Shown here: positions 17,775-27,015 of the stretch, in pieces
Numbering within the stretch: the stretch's first letter is position 1
Layout: every line of letters starts with the position of its first letter
Notes under the pieces: generated by a model
What the model saw: the letters and a program-made list of their open reading frames with translations, nothing else
Databases searched by the model: none
Told to the model about the DNA's origin: nothing
Source of the DNA: a virus
Virus record (IMG/VR): IMGVR_UViG_3300036863_000153
Span: 1 to 47,376 of that record
Direction: 5' to 3' (one strand)
DNA: 47,376 nucleotides
Made by a program: the position numbers and the translations under genes

Positions 17775-18230
17775 TTAGGTACCCTCCTCGGGAGTGCGCT
17801 GCAGGACAAAGAGGTCGCCGGGGACACGCGTGAACCCCAGGCGCATGGCGTAGTGACCACTCCCGAGGAGATCCGCGTCCCCGATAATGGCGAAGATCAG
17901 GGGGTCGTGCAGGATCGCCATGGCCTGCTCGACCTGGGCGAGAATCGCGCGGATCACCGCCGGATTGTGCCGTTGGGCCTCAGCGACCCAGAGCGGCTCG
18001 GCGTGGGTCGCCTGCCACACCGGCCAGTAGGCCACGATCTGCCCGTCGACCTCGACCACCGCCAGCAGCGCCGATCGCATGTTGGAGAGATCGGCCTCGG
18101 CCAGGGGGCCCCCGGCTTCCCGCAGGCGCTCGGCCTGGTCCATGGGGAGCATGTAGGCCCGCACCCGCGGCGGGTCACCGGTATGCCCGGCCATCGTCCC
18201 GAGGGTCGGTGGGGTCTCGCTCGTCTCCAT
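17775..18230 (-). CDS. GNAT acetyltransferase-like virion-module protein
   Basis: A 151-residue protein. The core has ALLAVVEVDGQIVAYWPVW (a GNAT beta4-like strand pair), a helix, and GHYAMRLGFTRVPGDLFVL near the C-terminus, matching the end of small phage GNAT-fold proteins that sit just after the tail nozzle gene. The T7 gp13 position is often occupied by such proteins. Whether it acetylates anything is unknown. The stop codon is adjacent to the next start; its own start overlaps the upstream stop by TGATG. Confidence 0.65.
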   Translation of the reverse strand: METSETPPTLGTMAGHTGDPPRVRAYMLPMDQAERLREAGGPLAEADLSNMRSALLAVVEVDGQIVAYWPVWQATHAEPLWVAEAQRHNPAVIRAILAQVEQAMAILHDPLIFAIIGDADLLGSGHYAMRLGFTRVPGDLFVLQRTPEEGT

Positions 18231-18478
18231 CAGAAGGCTCCTTGCGCGGCCACATAGGCCCGCAGCGTCGACAGGTTCACCGCGTCGGTGTCGGCGGTCG
18301 GGGCGGCGACATTGATCACCCGCTGGTTCTTCGCGTCCAGGCTCGCGGTGGTGGTCACCGTGGTTGCCTCCAGGGTCGCGACCCGGGCCGTCAGGGCCTT
18401 GATCTGCCCCAGGGCATCGAGCAGCGCCCGCTGCGTCGCCGGGTCTGGGATCTGCGAGACGTAGCTATGACCAGCCAT
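18230..18478 (-). CDS. Small fiber-like protein with coiled coil
   Basis: An 82-residue protein from ATG 18478, preceded by a strong site (GGAGGGGGC); an upstream in-frame GTG or ATG at 18553 would add only shadow sequence. The first part is a heptad-like coiled coil (LLDALGQIKALTARVATLEA). The end (LDAKNQRVINVAAPTADTDA) matches the N-x-R-I/V-x-NV-A-x-P-x-x-x-x-DA motif found in phage tail-fiber trimer domains. It is likely a small tail-associated trimer. It overlaps the preceding mini-gene by 14 bp. Confidence 0.7.
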   Translation of the reverse strand: MAGHSYVSQIPDPATQRALLDALGQIKALTARVATLEATTVTTTASLDAKNQRVINVAAPTADTDAVNLSTLRAYVAAQGAF

Positions 18479-18578
18479 GCCCCCTCCACCCACCCCGCCA
18501 GCACGCCTCGACCACGAGCAGGGCCAGGACCCCGAGGAAAAACGACCCGACACACGCGCCGATCAGGAGAGGAATCAT
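18465..18578 (-). CDS. 37-residue membrane mini-protein
   Basis: A short frame from ATG 18578 to TAG 18465. It has an ideal ribosome site (GGAGG, 6 bases upstream) and its ATG overlaps the stop of the nozzle gene as TGATG, so it is likely translated. The product starts MIPLLIGACVGSFFLGVLAL and continues hydrophobic to about residue 24, then is basic and glycine/tryptophan-rich, which gives a single membrane helix with the positive end inside. Function is unknown; lysis (holin or spanin component) or superinfection exclusion are possibilities. It overlaps the next gene by 14 bp. Confidence 0.6.
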   Translation of the reverse strand: MIPLLIGACVGSFFLGVLALLVVEACWRGGWRGHGWS

Positions 18579-21500
18579 CACGCACCTCCGGGGGTTGAGG
18601 CCGCTACCACTGCATTGCCCATCGTCCGGGCGGGATCGAGATCATCGTTGGCGAGGAAGAGGGGTACCCACTTGTCGTCCCCACTCTCCCAGTCTTCCAC
18701 TCTCACCTCGGACTCCTCCCGGTACAACCAGAAGGGGCTGGCCGAGGTGAAGAGGTGCGCGAACAGCACACCCTTGGTGGCGTTGAAGTTGACCGATCGC
18801 TTCATCTTCACCCCGCCTGTGGATGGGATCGCATAGGTGGAGGTGTTGAGCGCCGCTCCCGGCTCCCCGTAGGTGATGATCTGCCAATCGACTTGGGCCG
18901 AGGACCGCAGCGTCACAAAGGCCTCGATCGGCTTCTGCCACCGGCCTTCCATCCCGGGGAACGGGCGCTCCTCCGACTCCCAGCGGGTGAGCGCCAGGGG
19001 CTCCTCATCGAAGATCGGCTGCCAGCGGTAGAATTTCCCATAGTTGGCGTCGGTCGCCCGCAGGCGGAACAGCCGCCCCCGCTGCTTGGCGAAGGCAATC
19101 TGCTGAATCCCCCGCCCGTTGAAGGTCAGCGCGTTGCTCTGTACCGCAAGGGCCTGGTCGATGTCAATCACCACGGTTTTGGCGACGTTGAAGGTGTCGG
19201 CTTCGAGCAGGTACCCCTTCAGCCATTTGTCGGCGTAGCTGCCGAAATTTTCCCAATTGGTGTTCCACCCCGGGATCCGCGGCGGTTCGGGGTCGGTCAG
19301 CCACTCGATCTTGTAGCGGATCCAGGGCAGGCAGGCCCCGGTGGGGCGGAGACGGATCTGCTGGGCGAGGACCGCGCCCCAGGAGTAGGCGATCTTCCGC
19401 CGCCCGCTGGCGACCAGGCTCAACGAGGCCGCCGCGGTGACCGATCCATTGTTGGAGGTATATTCCACATCCGCGGTGACGGTGGCGCCTTGGGTGTCGT
19501 AGGTGATCAGACACCCCCAGACATAGCCCTCCCCACCCGGCATCTCTTCCCAGGGGGTGGCCTCGGTGAACACAATGTGGGGCTCGAGATGTCGGGACAC
19601 CCCCGCGAGATTGAGCGCCAGCCCTGCACCGGTCGGGGCGTTCCCGCGCAGCTCGACCGAGACATTCCGGGCCCGCATTGGGGCGGATCCAAACGGCTCG
19701 AAGCTATAGGTCTGGTTGCCTACCACGCCCACGATCGACTGCGCGGCGACTGTGGTGCCCTCGTCGTTGAGGAAGGCCTGGGCGGTGATCGTGGCGGTAC
19801 CGATGTCGCCCGTGACCCGGATCTCCTGCCAGAGCTTTTCCTGGAACGGCTTCCCCCAGTTGTCACACCCGGTCCGGGCGGTCCAGGCGATGGCGGCGCC
19901 GTCGTCGCTGAACCCCGAGTGGGTGTAGACCTGGCCAGTGGCGTTTCCCCCGAGGAGGAGGGTGCCCGCTACCCCTTGCACCGGCTCGCTGTAGCAGGTC
20001 GCGACCGGCTCGGCGAAGAGGTAACTCCGCCAGGTCTTGTCCTTGAAATTGTAGATCAGTTGCCGACGGGTACCCCCGGTGTCCTGGTAGCTCACCCAGA
20101 GCTCGTCATCGTGGTAGGCCAGCTGGTACGCAGTCGGCACGCTGTAGTCGACCGGGTTGAACCCATTGACCGCGACCCCCTTGAAGAGTTTCCCGAGGTT
20201 CTCGTCCGAGAGGGGTTCGGGGGCGGCCCCCTGGGTTAGGCGCACGCCGAAGGGGCTGCCGAAGGCGATCCCGTAGGGGGTCAAGGCCAGCGCCCAGCGG
20301 CTCACGAGCCCCTCATGGCATTGGGTCGGCTCGGTGTCCCAGCTCCCATCGGCGTTGAGCAGGATCGAGTACATCCGGGTACGGCTGAACACAAATCCCG
20401 CCGACCCGATCGAGCCCCCACTCATGAGCTCCTCGGTCGCGGCGCAGACATCCTTGAACTCGGCGGCCGGCCACTGCTCGGGGAATCCCAGCTTGGATCG
20501 GTAGAGGCGCCCGGGCTGGAGGGGGTCCCCCAGCGCAAACACGTACTGCTCCACCATGAAGAAGGTCGTCACCAGCTGGTTGAGCACGGTCGCGCCCGAG
20601 GCATTGACCGAGGTCACCGGCATGTCGTTGTCGATCTCGAGCGCCTCGTCGGTGATGCGGGTATCGTCGGCCACGGTGACATCAATCGTGCCCCCGTCGG
20701 CCGCGTTCTGGCCGGCGAAGAACCAGTCGGTCGTGCCGGTCGCATCACCCCCACGGACATAGGCCTGTTGGCGCAGGGCCGCGGTCCCCGAGGCGGTGGG
20801 GGTGACCCGGATGGTCTGCCGCAAGGGGTTGAGCCAGGCGGTCTCGGCCTGCACCGCCGAGGGGTTCCCCTTACTCCCGTTGACCGGGTGGTAGTTCACC
20901 ACGCGCACATCGTAGGGGCTGGCCCCGACGTCCGAGGCATCCGGGCCGCTGCCGCCGTAGAGGAACCAGCTGTCGAACTGGAACTGGATCGGCTGGTTGG
21001 TGTTGGTCTGGAAGGCGATCACAATCCCAGTGACCGTGTTCCACCCGACCGTGCCCGTGGGGGTGGGGGTGCCCATGCGCTGCCACTCTCCGCGGCGGAG
21101 CGGGACGCCCAGGATCCCAAATTCGCCCCAGATGTTGCGGCCGGCGGCGATCTGCGGGATGTCCTGGCGATTGAGATCGCGGCCCCCGGTGGCGTTGATG
21201 AGCGACAGGCGATCGTCGCCCGGCTGCTCGGTCTTGAACTGCTCGAGCAGGGTACGCAGGCGCAGGTTGTCGCTGGCGTCGAGGCCCGACTGGAGGAACT
21301 CGAAGTAGTTCTGCAGATCGTTGGGGCGGAAGCTCTTGAACCAGGCGTTCCCGTTACCACCGGCCGTCCCCGGGAGGAACCCCGCGATGAACACCGGGTC
21401 CAGCACGAAGTAGATCTTGATCTCCTCGAGGTACTGGGGGTCGCTCACGTTGAACAAAATGTGGGTCTGGTCGTCATCACTGGCCGCGATGGTATTGGCC

Positions 21501-22267
21501 AGGTCGAGGAAATCGAGGTTGAGGGCCGCGATCGGATGGCTGATGAAGCTGGAGTACCCCGTCGCCGCCGCCCCCACCACCGTGGTCGCCTGGACCCCCT
21601 GCGCGGCAAACACGTCGATCACCACCGGGGCGCCGGAGGCGTTGGGTGGGGTCGAGCGGTCCACCCCCGCGTTAGCGACCCAGGTCGCCGCGGCCGAGGA
21701 CCCATTGGGGTCGGCCGCGTCAAAGGTACAGATCTCCTTGCGCGACTGCCCAAGGAGGGCGGTCGAGGTGAGCACCCCCGGCGGGATCCCGTAGACTTCG
21801 ACCGCCCCGGTGCGGCTGATCTTCCGGTTGCGCGAGCGGTCCCCGATGACCACGTAGGGGGTCCCGCTCAGAGGCATGTTCACCCCGCAGAAGCTCAGGG
21901 GGTCACCGCTGTAGCCGCTGTCGACATTGGTGAGGGCGCCCGTCGTGCCCCGGAACAAATTGGCGTTGGAGCCGGCGAACCGCGCGAAGGCCCCAGCCGC
22001 GGGGTCGTTCAGCCGGAAGAGGCTATGCACCCGCTCCCCCCCCGCGGTGGTGGCGAGCGCGGTCTGACCCGTGCGGACCGTGAGGGGTTCGCCGTACTTG
22101 CTCACGACGTTGACCATCCGGGACAGTTCGCCCGGGTCCAGATCGTCGATCGCGTCCTGCACATTCAAGCCACGCCGCCCGATGCGGTACATCGGCATGT
22201 CGTAGGGCTGGGGCGCGTGGCCCGGCCACACGAGGGATTCGGCGGTGGGGCGATCAGGGATGGCCAT
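18578..22267 (-). CDS. Large tail nozzle / stabilisation protein candidate
   Basis: A 1229-residue, beta-rich protein. The N-terminus has DLDPGELSRMVNVVSKYGEP, and around residue 570-650 it has LGDPLQPGRLYRSKLGFPEQ, a segment type seen in podovirus nozzle and P22 gp10-like stabilisation proteins. It is rich in Trp, Gly and short strands throughout. The T7 gp12 nozzle is about 800 residues, so this version is long; the extra C-terminal domains may be lectin-like. Gene order (two adaptor-like genes upstream, acetyltransferase-like and ejection genes downstream) supports a tail-tube role. Confidence 0.7.
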   Translation of the reverse strand: MAIPDRPTAESLVWPGHAPQPYDMPMYRIGRRGLNVQDAIDDLDPGELSRMVNVVSKYGEPLTVRTGQTALATTAGGERVHSLFRLNDPAAGAFARFAGSNANLFRGTTGALTNVDSGYSGDPLSFCGVNMPLSGTPYVVIGDRSRNRKISRTGAVEVYGIPPGVLTSTALLGQSRKEICTFDAADPNGSSAAATWVANAGVDRSTPPNASGAPVVIDVFAAQGVQATTVVGAAATGYSSFISHPIAALNLDFLDLANTIAASDDDQTHILFNVSDPQYLEEIKIYFVLDPVFIAGFLPGTAGGNGNAWFKSFRPNDLQNYFEFLQSGLDASDNLRLRTLLEQFKTEQPGDDRLSLINATGGRDLNRQDIPQIAAGRNIWGEFGILGVPLRRGEWQRMGTPTPTGTVGWNTVTGIVIAFQTNTNQPIQFQFDSWFLYGGSGPDASDVGASPYDVRVVNYHPVNGSKGNPSAVQAETAWLNPLRQTIRVTPTASGTAALRQQAYVRGGDATGTTDWFFAGQNAADGGTIDVTVADDTRITDEALEIDNDMPVTSVNASGATVLNQLVTTFFMVEQYVFALGDPLQPGRLYRSKLGFPEQWPAAEFKDVCAATEELMSGGSIGSAGFVFSRTRMYSILLNADGSWDTEPTQCHEGLVSRWALALTPYGIAFGSPFGVRLTQGAAPEPLSDENLGKLFKGVAVNGFNPVDYSVPTAYQLAYHDDELWVSYQDTGGTRRQLIYNFKDKTWRSYLFAEPVATCYSEPVQGVAGTLLLGGNATGQVYTHSGFSDDGAAIAWTARTGCDNWGKPFQEKLWQEIRVTGDIGTATITAQAFLNDEGTTVAAQSIVGVVGNQTYSFEPFGSAPMRARNVSVELRGNAPTGAGLALNLAGVSRHLEPHIVFTEATPWEEMPGGEGYVWGCLITYDTQGATVTADVEYTSNNGSVTAAASLSLVASGRRKIAYSWGAVLAQQIRLRPTGACLPWIRYKIEWLTDPEPPRIPGWNTNWENFGSYADKWLKGYLLEADTFNVAKTVVIDIDQALAVQSNALTFNGRGIQQIAFAKQRGRLFRLRATDANYGKFYRWQPIFDEEPLALTRWESEERPFPGMEGRWQKPIEAFVTLRSSAQVDWQIITYGEPGAALNTSTYAIPSTGGVKMKRSVNFNATKGVLFAHLFTSASPFWLYREESEVRVEDWESGDDKWVPLFLANDDLDPARTMGNAVVAASTPGGA

Positions 22268-22287
22268 ACTTGTTTATTTCCAAGCGA

Positions 22288-22944
22288 TCACAACACGAAC
22301 CAGGTATCCGGGGCCTGTAATTTGCCCATCTCAACCCCCTCCTGCCACCGCGCCTCGCACAGCTCCACCAGGACCAAGTTCTGCGCGCCGGGCCCGAGCT
22401 TCAGGAACATCTCGGCCAGGCAGCCATACTTGATCGTGGGCACAAACTCATCCGGGACCGAGAAGTTCACACCCGCCGCGGTGAGGGTGGTCCCCAGGGC
22501 GACATAGTACCGCTCGAGCGCCGCCCCGACCTCGGTGGGAATCGGAGCGATGTAGGTGGTGAGGGTGTCGCCGTCGGTTTCGTAGTACCCCCGCGGGGTC
22601 GCACTGCTCGCCCCGGGCCAGCTGGCCACTTCGAGGTCGAGCTCCAAAGCATCCATGCGCGGCAGCTCCCGGTAGAGGCCGGCGGCCGACTTATAGGCCA
22701 GGAGGATCGTCGCGATCCAGTCCGTCGGGGCCGCCTGGTTACTCTGCGCCGCGGTCACCGCGACCTCGGCATGGGTCCAGCGGATCCCGGTCTCGAGCAG
22801 GAAGCGGTTCTGGCGCTGGTTGAGGTAGCTGAGGACCTCGGCCTGCGTCCACATGCCCGAAGGCCAGGTCGCGCCGCCATCCCCGGCATTTTCCAGGGTC
22901 ACGCGTTGGATCTCGCTCAGCACGGTTTGATCGGTGACCGGCAT
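22288..22944 (-). CDS. Head-tail adaptor-like protein
   Basis: A 218-residue protein. The N-terminal helices (MWTQAEVLSYLNQRQNRFLL) followed by beta strands and an ADP-like C-terminal helix (YGCLAEMFLKLGPGAQNLVL) resemble adaptor proteins (gp11/gp4-like) that sit under the portal. TEWTQ-type helix then NQRQNRFL is common in such phage proteins. A similar plan is seen in the next upstream gene, so the pair may derive from a duplication. Assignment is by pattern and position. Confidence 0.6.
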   Translation of the reverse strand: MPVTDQTVLSEIQRVTLENAGDGGATWPSGMWTQAEVLSYLNQRQNRFLLETGIRWTHAEVAVTAAQSNQAAPTDWIATILLAYKSAAGLYRELPRMDALELDLEVASWPGASSATPRGYYETDGDTLTTYIAPIPTEVGAALERYYVALGTTLTAAGVNFSVPDEFVPTIKYGCLAEMFLKLGPGAQNLVLVELCEARWQEGVEMGKLQAPDTWFVL

Positions 22945-23640
22945 CTAGGCCTCCCCGCCCGTCTTCTGTTCGCGCGTCGGGACCAGCCGCTGCTCCTGAT
23001 CGAGCCCCAGGGCATGGCGGAAGTGGCTCGAGGCTCGCAGCTGGTCGTTGCGATCGAGGCAGGCCTGGAGAAAATGCTCGTGCCGCGACTTCATGAGATC
23101 CCGGTCGCTCGGGCGCTTGAAGGTGAGGATCCACATACACTCGTCCAGCAGGACGCCCTGTTCCTCCTCACCGAGATCGACAAAGTTCCCGTCCGCGGTG
23201 AGAATGGGGGTGATCTTCACCGCGTCGAGCGTCAGCTGGAGCCCGCCCGCCGCGTGCGCCGGCCAGATCGCGATCTCGTTCAGACCGACCGGGACCCACT
23301 CCTGTACCGTGGTCGGCACCCCACCCCCTGAGGCGGTGGTCTGGGTCCGCCAATTGCGCCGCTGCCGGTACATCTCGACAATACTTTTTCTCCCCAGGGC
23401 CTTCCCGCTGCGATAAAGCCGGGTCGCCCGGGTCATGGTGTTGGCGACCGCGTAGAACACCGTGTTGGCCGTGGTGTTGATGGTGACGCTCCCGCGCCAG
23501 TACCCGGTGTAGAGGTTGAACCACCGCAGGGCCTCGTTGATCGCGTCATTGGCCTCGGTGTCGGACCAGTAGGGGATCGAGGCGTACCGCTCCTTGAGCT
23601 TGGTGCGGAGCTGCGCGCGGGTCGTGGAGGTGTAGGCCAT
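22945..23640 (-). CDS. Head-tail adaptor-like protein
   Basis: A 231-residue protein from ATG 23640; longer frames to 23988 overlap the lectin-like gene and are rejected. It starts with an adaptor-like helix (LRTKLKERYASIPYWSDTEA, NDAINEALRWFN), then beta strands, and ends with a helical segment rich in Arg/Leu (SDRDLMKSRHEHFLQACLDR). The plan matches the neighbouring gene and short-tailed phage adaptor proteins. Its stop is adjacent to the next start. Confidence 0.65.
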   Translation of the reverse strand: MAYTSTTRAQLRTKLKERYASIPYWSDTEANDAINEALRWFNLYTGYWRGSVTINTTANTVFYAVANTMTRATRLYRSGKALGRKSIVEMYRQRRNWRTQTTASGGGVPTTVQEWVPVGLNEIAIWPAHAAGGLQLTLDAVKITPILTADGNFVDLGEEEQGVLLDECMWILTFKRPSDRDLMKSRHEHFLQACLDRNDQLRASSHFRHALGLDQEQRLVPTREQKTGGEA

Positions 23641-23642
23641 GG

Positions 23643-25823
23643 CTAGACCGCGAGATCGAGACGACAGGGGGCGCCCGCACCGATCGCACTCCCCACGGCC
23701 AGATCGGTACGGCAGGGCAGCCCCGCCCCCGCCGCGGTTCCCACGTCGAGGGTCACGACACAGGACCCTGTGGGAGGAAGGGGGATTGACCCGGGGGCGA
23801 GCGCGATCCAAAACACCGGGGTCCCCGCGGTGGCGAGCAGGGCCCCAATGGTAAAGCCGTCCGCGGTCATCGAGGTGATCCCGGTGGTCGCAAACGTCCC
23901 ACCGTTGGTCCACAGGGAGGAATTGGCCCCGGTGTGAATCAGCGTCGACCGCCAATGCCCAGAGGCGGTGTTGCCCTGCCGCTGACACATCACGAACACA
24001 GGGGTAAAGGGGATCCCGGTGATCGTGGCGGAGCTCCCGCTGGGGGTGAGCGTCCCCACATGCACCATCGAGGTGAGCTCGGTCCCGATCCGCAGAATGA
24101 AGCTCAGATGCACCCGGCTGGTGACGTTCGCCTCAGCCCCGGACCCAACCTGGTACCCACTCGCCGTGAGGGCCTGGATCAGGTTGGTGACCGCGGCCAG
24201 GCCCGACCAGCCAATGGAGAGGTCCCCCGCCATCGCGGAGGTGCGCACGATCGTGGAGGCTGTGGTGGTCTGGTTGATCGCAATGTCCGGGGTGAACGCC
24301 TCCATGAAGTCGACGGCGAAGTTATCAAGCGCCGTACCCATCCGGGAGAGGGTGGAGAGATGGAAGCCGCCGATCCCCGCCCCGCCGTCCTGCATCCCGA
24401 TCGCCAGGTAGGTCGACCCGGCACGGTTCACATCGACATTGGGCCCGAGCAGGAACCCGTCGTCGGTGATCGCCAGGACCGCGTTGGCGTCGAACCCGCC
24501 GGAGGTCGGGTAGACATGGTTGCGGGTTCCCCCACCCCGGACCACCTTGAACCCCCCACGGTCAGCGGTGTTTGAGACCCCCTTGATCAGCAGCACCTGC
24601 GAGGCAAACCCCATCCCGGTGATGGTTTGGTACCCGCCGGCCCCTGTGTAGGCGATCAGGTTCAACTGGAAGGTGCCCGAGACATTCGTGTAGGGGGCCG
24701 GCAGCGACGCCCCGTCGTGTAGAACCTCCAGGTAGCAGTTCCCCAGGCGTAGGGAGGTCCCGCGGACATTCCGCGCGCCGAACTCCCAGCCGTCGTAGGT
24801 CGCAGTAGCCACCGCCCCGTAGAGCACCGTGGTGAGGCCCACCGCGGGGAAGGCCGTGGGGACCGCCACGGTGTAGGCCGTACCCCCGACTAGGAAGGCG
24901 TCATTGCCCGCCGACCCCGCCGACCGCATCTTGCCCCGCATCAGAACCCCGTCGATGTTGCCGATCCCCATGCTGGCGGCGGTGGCCTTGGTGAAGGTGG
25001 TATCGGCACCGACCACCGCATTGACCTGCTCATCGGTGGTGGGCTCGAAGGGGCAGTCGATCACGGTGCGGAAGTCCCCCGTCCAGGCGGCCGAGGATCC
25101 CTGCGCCAGGGGTGGGACGCGGGTGATGCGCCAGGCGGTCGCCGGGAAGGCCAAGGTGGCTTGATCCCCACCATCGGCGGAGCCCCACCAGAAGTCGTCA
25201 AAGTCCATCCGGTAGATCCCGACGAAGTTGACGACCCCGATCTCAATGGTGTCAGGGAGGGCGGGTGTCCCAATCGGGCTGCCGGTTGAGGCGACGGTCA
25301 CCGACTCAATAAGGAGGCCCCCTTCCGTGTAGACGTCGGCGCTGGTGACGGTGGATCCGGTGGTTGCGCTGTCCCGCGTCACCACGTGGGTGAGATCAAG
25401 GCGGTACCAGTTCCCCAGGGCGAGGGCCGTCATGCTATAGGTGCCTTGATGGTTCAGGGAGTAGGTGCAAAAATGCCCGGTCGTATCGAGGAGGATCAGC
25501 CCACCCCAGCCCGGAACCCCGTGGACGCCCACGGCAAACACACTCGCGTCGTTCCGGTCCGGGAAGGTCGACATCCGCATGAACACGCGGGCCTTGGTAG
25601 TCGCCGAGGCCCCGACGGCCAACCCGGTCCCGATGGTCAGGTCCTTGCGGACGTAGCCGACCCAGCTGTTGGTGAGGACCGTATCCGGGTTGATGGTGAG
25701 GCAGTACTGACCCGACCGGGGCGCGACGTCACGGACCCCCGCGACTCCCCCGCGCAGGGAGGCGGTAATGACCGCATCGGTCTCGCCCCCCTCAAATCCG
25801 GTCCAGCCATACTCCACCGCCAC
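23643..25823 (-). CDS. Lectin-like (LamG-fold) virion protein, possible receptor-binding protein
   Basis: A 726-residue protein starting at GTG 25823. The first 230 residues resemble a concanavalin/LamG fold (YGWTGFEGGE, then RVFMRMSTFP, LILLDTTGHFCTYSL, GNWYRLDLTHV, MDFDDFWWG). The rest has repeated beta-rich units ending with internal repeats (LDVGTAAGAGLPCRTDLAV followed by a near copy). It could bind host surface glycans or decorate the capsid. Location between adaptor genes and small structural genes is unusual for a tail fiber. Family assignment is moderate. Confidence 0.6.
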   Translation of the reverse strand: MAVEYGWTGFEGGETDAVITASLRGGVAGVRDVAPRSGQYCLTINPDTVLTNSWVGYVRKDLTIGTGLAVGASATTKARVFMRMSTFPDRNDASVFAVGVHGVPGWGGLILLDTTGHFCTYSLNHQGTYSMTALALGNWYRLDLTHVVTRDSATTGSTVTSADVYTEGGLLIESVTVASTGSPIGTPALPDTIEIGVVNFVGIYRMDFDDFWWGSADGGDQATLAFPATAWRITRVPPLAQGSSAAWTGDFRTVIDCPFEPTTDEQVNAVVGADTTFTKATAASMGIGNIDGVLMRGKMRSAGSAGNDAFLVGGTAYTVAVPTAFPAVGLTTVLYGAVATATYDGWEFGARNVRGTSLRLGNCYLEVLHDGASLPAPYTNVSGTFQLNLIAYTGAGGYQTITGMGFASQVLLIKGVSNTADRGGFKVVRGGGTRNHVYPTSGGFDANAVLAITDDGFLLGPNVDVNRAGSTYLAIGMQDGGAGIGGFHLSTLSRMGTALDNFAVDFMEAFTPDIAINQTTTASTIVRTSAMAGDLSIGWSGLAAVTNLIQALTASGYQVGSGAEANVTSRVHLSFILRIGTELTSMVHVGTLTPSGSSATITGIPFTPVFVMCQRQGNTASGHWRSTLIHTGANSSLWTNGGTFATTGITSMTADGFTIGALLATAGTPVFWIALAPGSIPLPPTGSCVVTLDVGTAAGAGLPCRTDLAVGSAIGAGAPCRLDLAV

Positions 25824-25832
25824 ACGCGCCCC

Positions 25833-26312
25833 TCACTTCACCAGCGTCTCGATCCGATCGAGCCGCGGGAGAATCCCCTGGTTGATCGCCGCGTTGAACT
25901 CGCTCCGGGTGACCGCCCCCCGGATCTGATCCGTAAGCCGCAGCGAGAGGCCCTGGGTCTTCTCGTTCTCGGTCGTGAGGCGGGTGGTCTGGGACTCGAG
26001 CCGGTTGAGTGTGGCGGCCTGCAGCATCAGAGTCTCGTGGGTCTTATCGAGGGTCTCCCGGGAGGCCTTGAGCTGCTCCTCCACCGTCGCCTTGGCCAGT
26101 TTCAAATCCCGCACGTCAGTGGTGAACTGCTGGAACTGTCCCCCGAACTGAAACACCAGGATCGCCAGGATCCCCAGGCGCTCGGGGGTCACCACCCGGA
26201 CCAGGTACTCGGGCCAGGTATCCCCATCCTTGCGAAGGCTGCTCTGTTGTGCCGCGGTGGTCCGGACCACATGCGCGATGTGCTGGTCCTCCTGCCGGCG
26301 ATCTTCTCCCAC
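25833..26312 (-). CDS. Coiled-coil protein with a hydrophobic segment
   Basis: A 159-residue protein, start GTG 26312 after AAGGGG. There is a weak membrane segment (LGILAILVFQFGGQF, about 46-60), and a long coiled coil at about 65-130 (KATVEEQLKASRETLDKTHE and following heptads). The plan, a short membrane or hydrophobic part next to a long coiled coil, is seen in XhlA-like lysis accessory proteins and in spanin-like or structural rods. I cannot decide between them. Confidence 0.6.
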   Translation of the reverse strand: MGEDRRQEDQHIAHVVRTTAAQQSSLRKDGDTWPEYLVRVVTPERLGILAILVFQFGGQFQQFTTDVRDLKLAKATVEEQLKASRETLDKTHETLMLQAATLNRLESQTTRLTTENEKTQGLSLRLTDQIRGAVTRSEFNAAINQGILPRLDRIETLVK

Positions 26313-26324
26313 ACGGTCCCCTTC

Positions 26325-27014
26325 CTACCCTAATTGCATCGTCAGTTCATGCCAACCGATGAAGCCCTGGTAGGTGGACCCGACCACATCCGACAGGACG
26401 TGCATCGCGAAGTACCGGCCCGGGGGGACGATGATGTCTCCCTTGACCGCGTGATACGCGCCGTGCCCAGGGGTCGCGGCGGCCCCAGGGGAGCCAACTG
26501 CGGGCCCCAGGGGGAACCAATTCGCCGCGAGCCCGGTGGTGGCCGGGAGGGCGGTGCCGCCGACCGTGGTCAGGGCACAGGTGTCGCTCGCTGCCCCACC
26601 CATGCCGTTGCGCCGCTTGACCGAGAGGCCGGCCGTGGTGGGGGCGGTCTCCCGGAGCTGGCCAATCAGCCCGAGCAGCTGCTGCTGTCCGGCCGCGGCG
26701 GTTTTGGCCACCCCGCTGGCCGCGACCCAATCGACGACCAGCGAGCGTCCGCCATCGGGATCGTTGTTGAAGAGGGCCAGCATGATCGCGGTGGTGGGGA
26801 TCGCGACCACCCCGGCCACCGCGACAGTCGTGCCGGTCCAAAACGCCCGCCCGGGGCGGACAAATTCCTGATAGGGCGCGGTGGCCTGCGCGATCAGGAG
26901 CTCGAGCTGCTGCGTGAGGGTGACCTCAATAGGCGAGGATCCCTGGGCCTCCTCGTCAATCGCCTCCAGGACCTTGCGGACCCGCCCGTAGATTTGACTG
27001 TCCACCGCACCCAT
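26325..27014 (-). CDS. Structural-module protein of unknown function
   Basis: A 229-residue protein with ribosome site GGAGACTGAC. The N-terminus is helical, followed by a hydrophobic strand-rich region (TTVAVAGVVAIPTTAIMLAL, about residues 61-80), and beta-rich C-terminal sequence ending in GRYFAMHVLSDVVG. It could be a decoration or neck protein. No family recognised. The stop is nearly adjacent to the next start. Confidence 0.55.
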   Translation of the reverse strand: MGAVDSQIYGRVRKVLEAIDEEAQGSSPIEVTLTQQLELLIAQATAPYQEFVRPGRAFWTGTTVAVAGVVAIPTTAIMLALFNNDPDGGRSLVVDWVAASGVAKTAAAGQQQLLGLIGQLRETAPTTAGLSVKRRNGMGGAASDTCALTTVGGTALPATTGLAANWFPLGPAVGSPGAAATPGHGAYHAVKGDIIVPPGRYFAMHVLSDVVGSTYQGFIGWHELTMQLG

Positions 27015-27015
27015 G

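Noticed and set aside
20315-22507. 730-codon plus-strand frame opposite the nozzle gene
   Set aside because: Composition is Gly/Arg/Val shadow sequence; minus strand is the coding strand with ribosome site and coupled neighbours.
22945-23988. Longer version (347 codons) of the adaptor-like gene
   Set aside because: The extra part overlaps the upstream gene in another frame and lacks protein-like character; ATG 23640 is a clear start.
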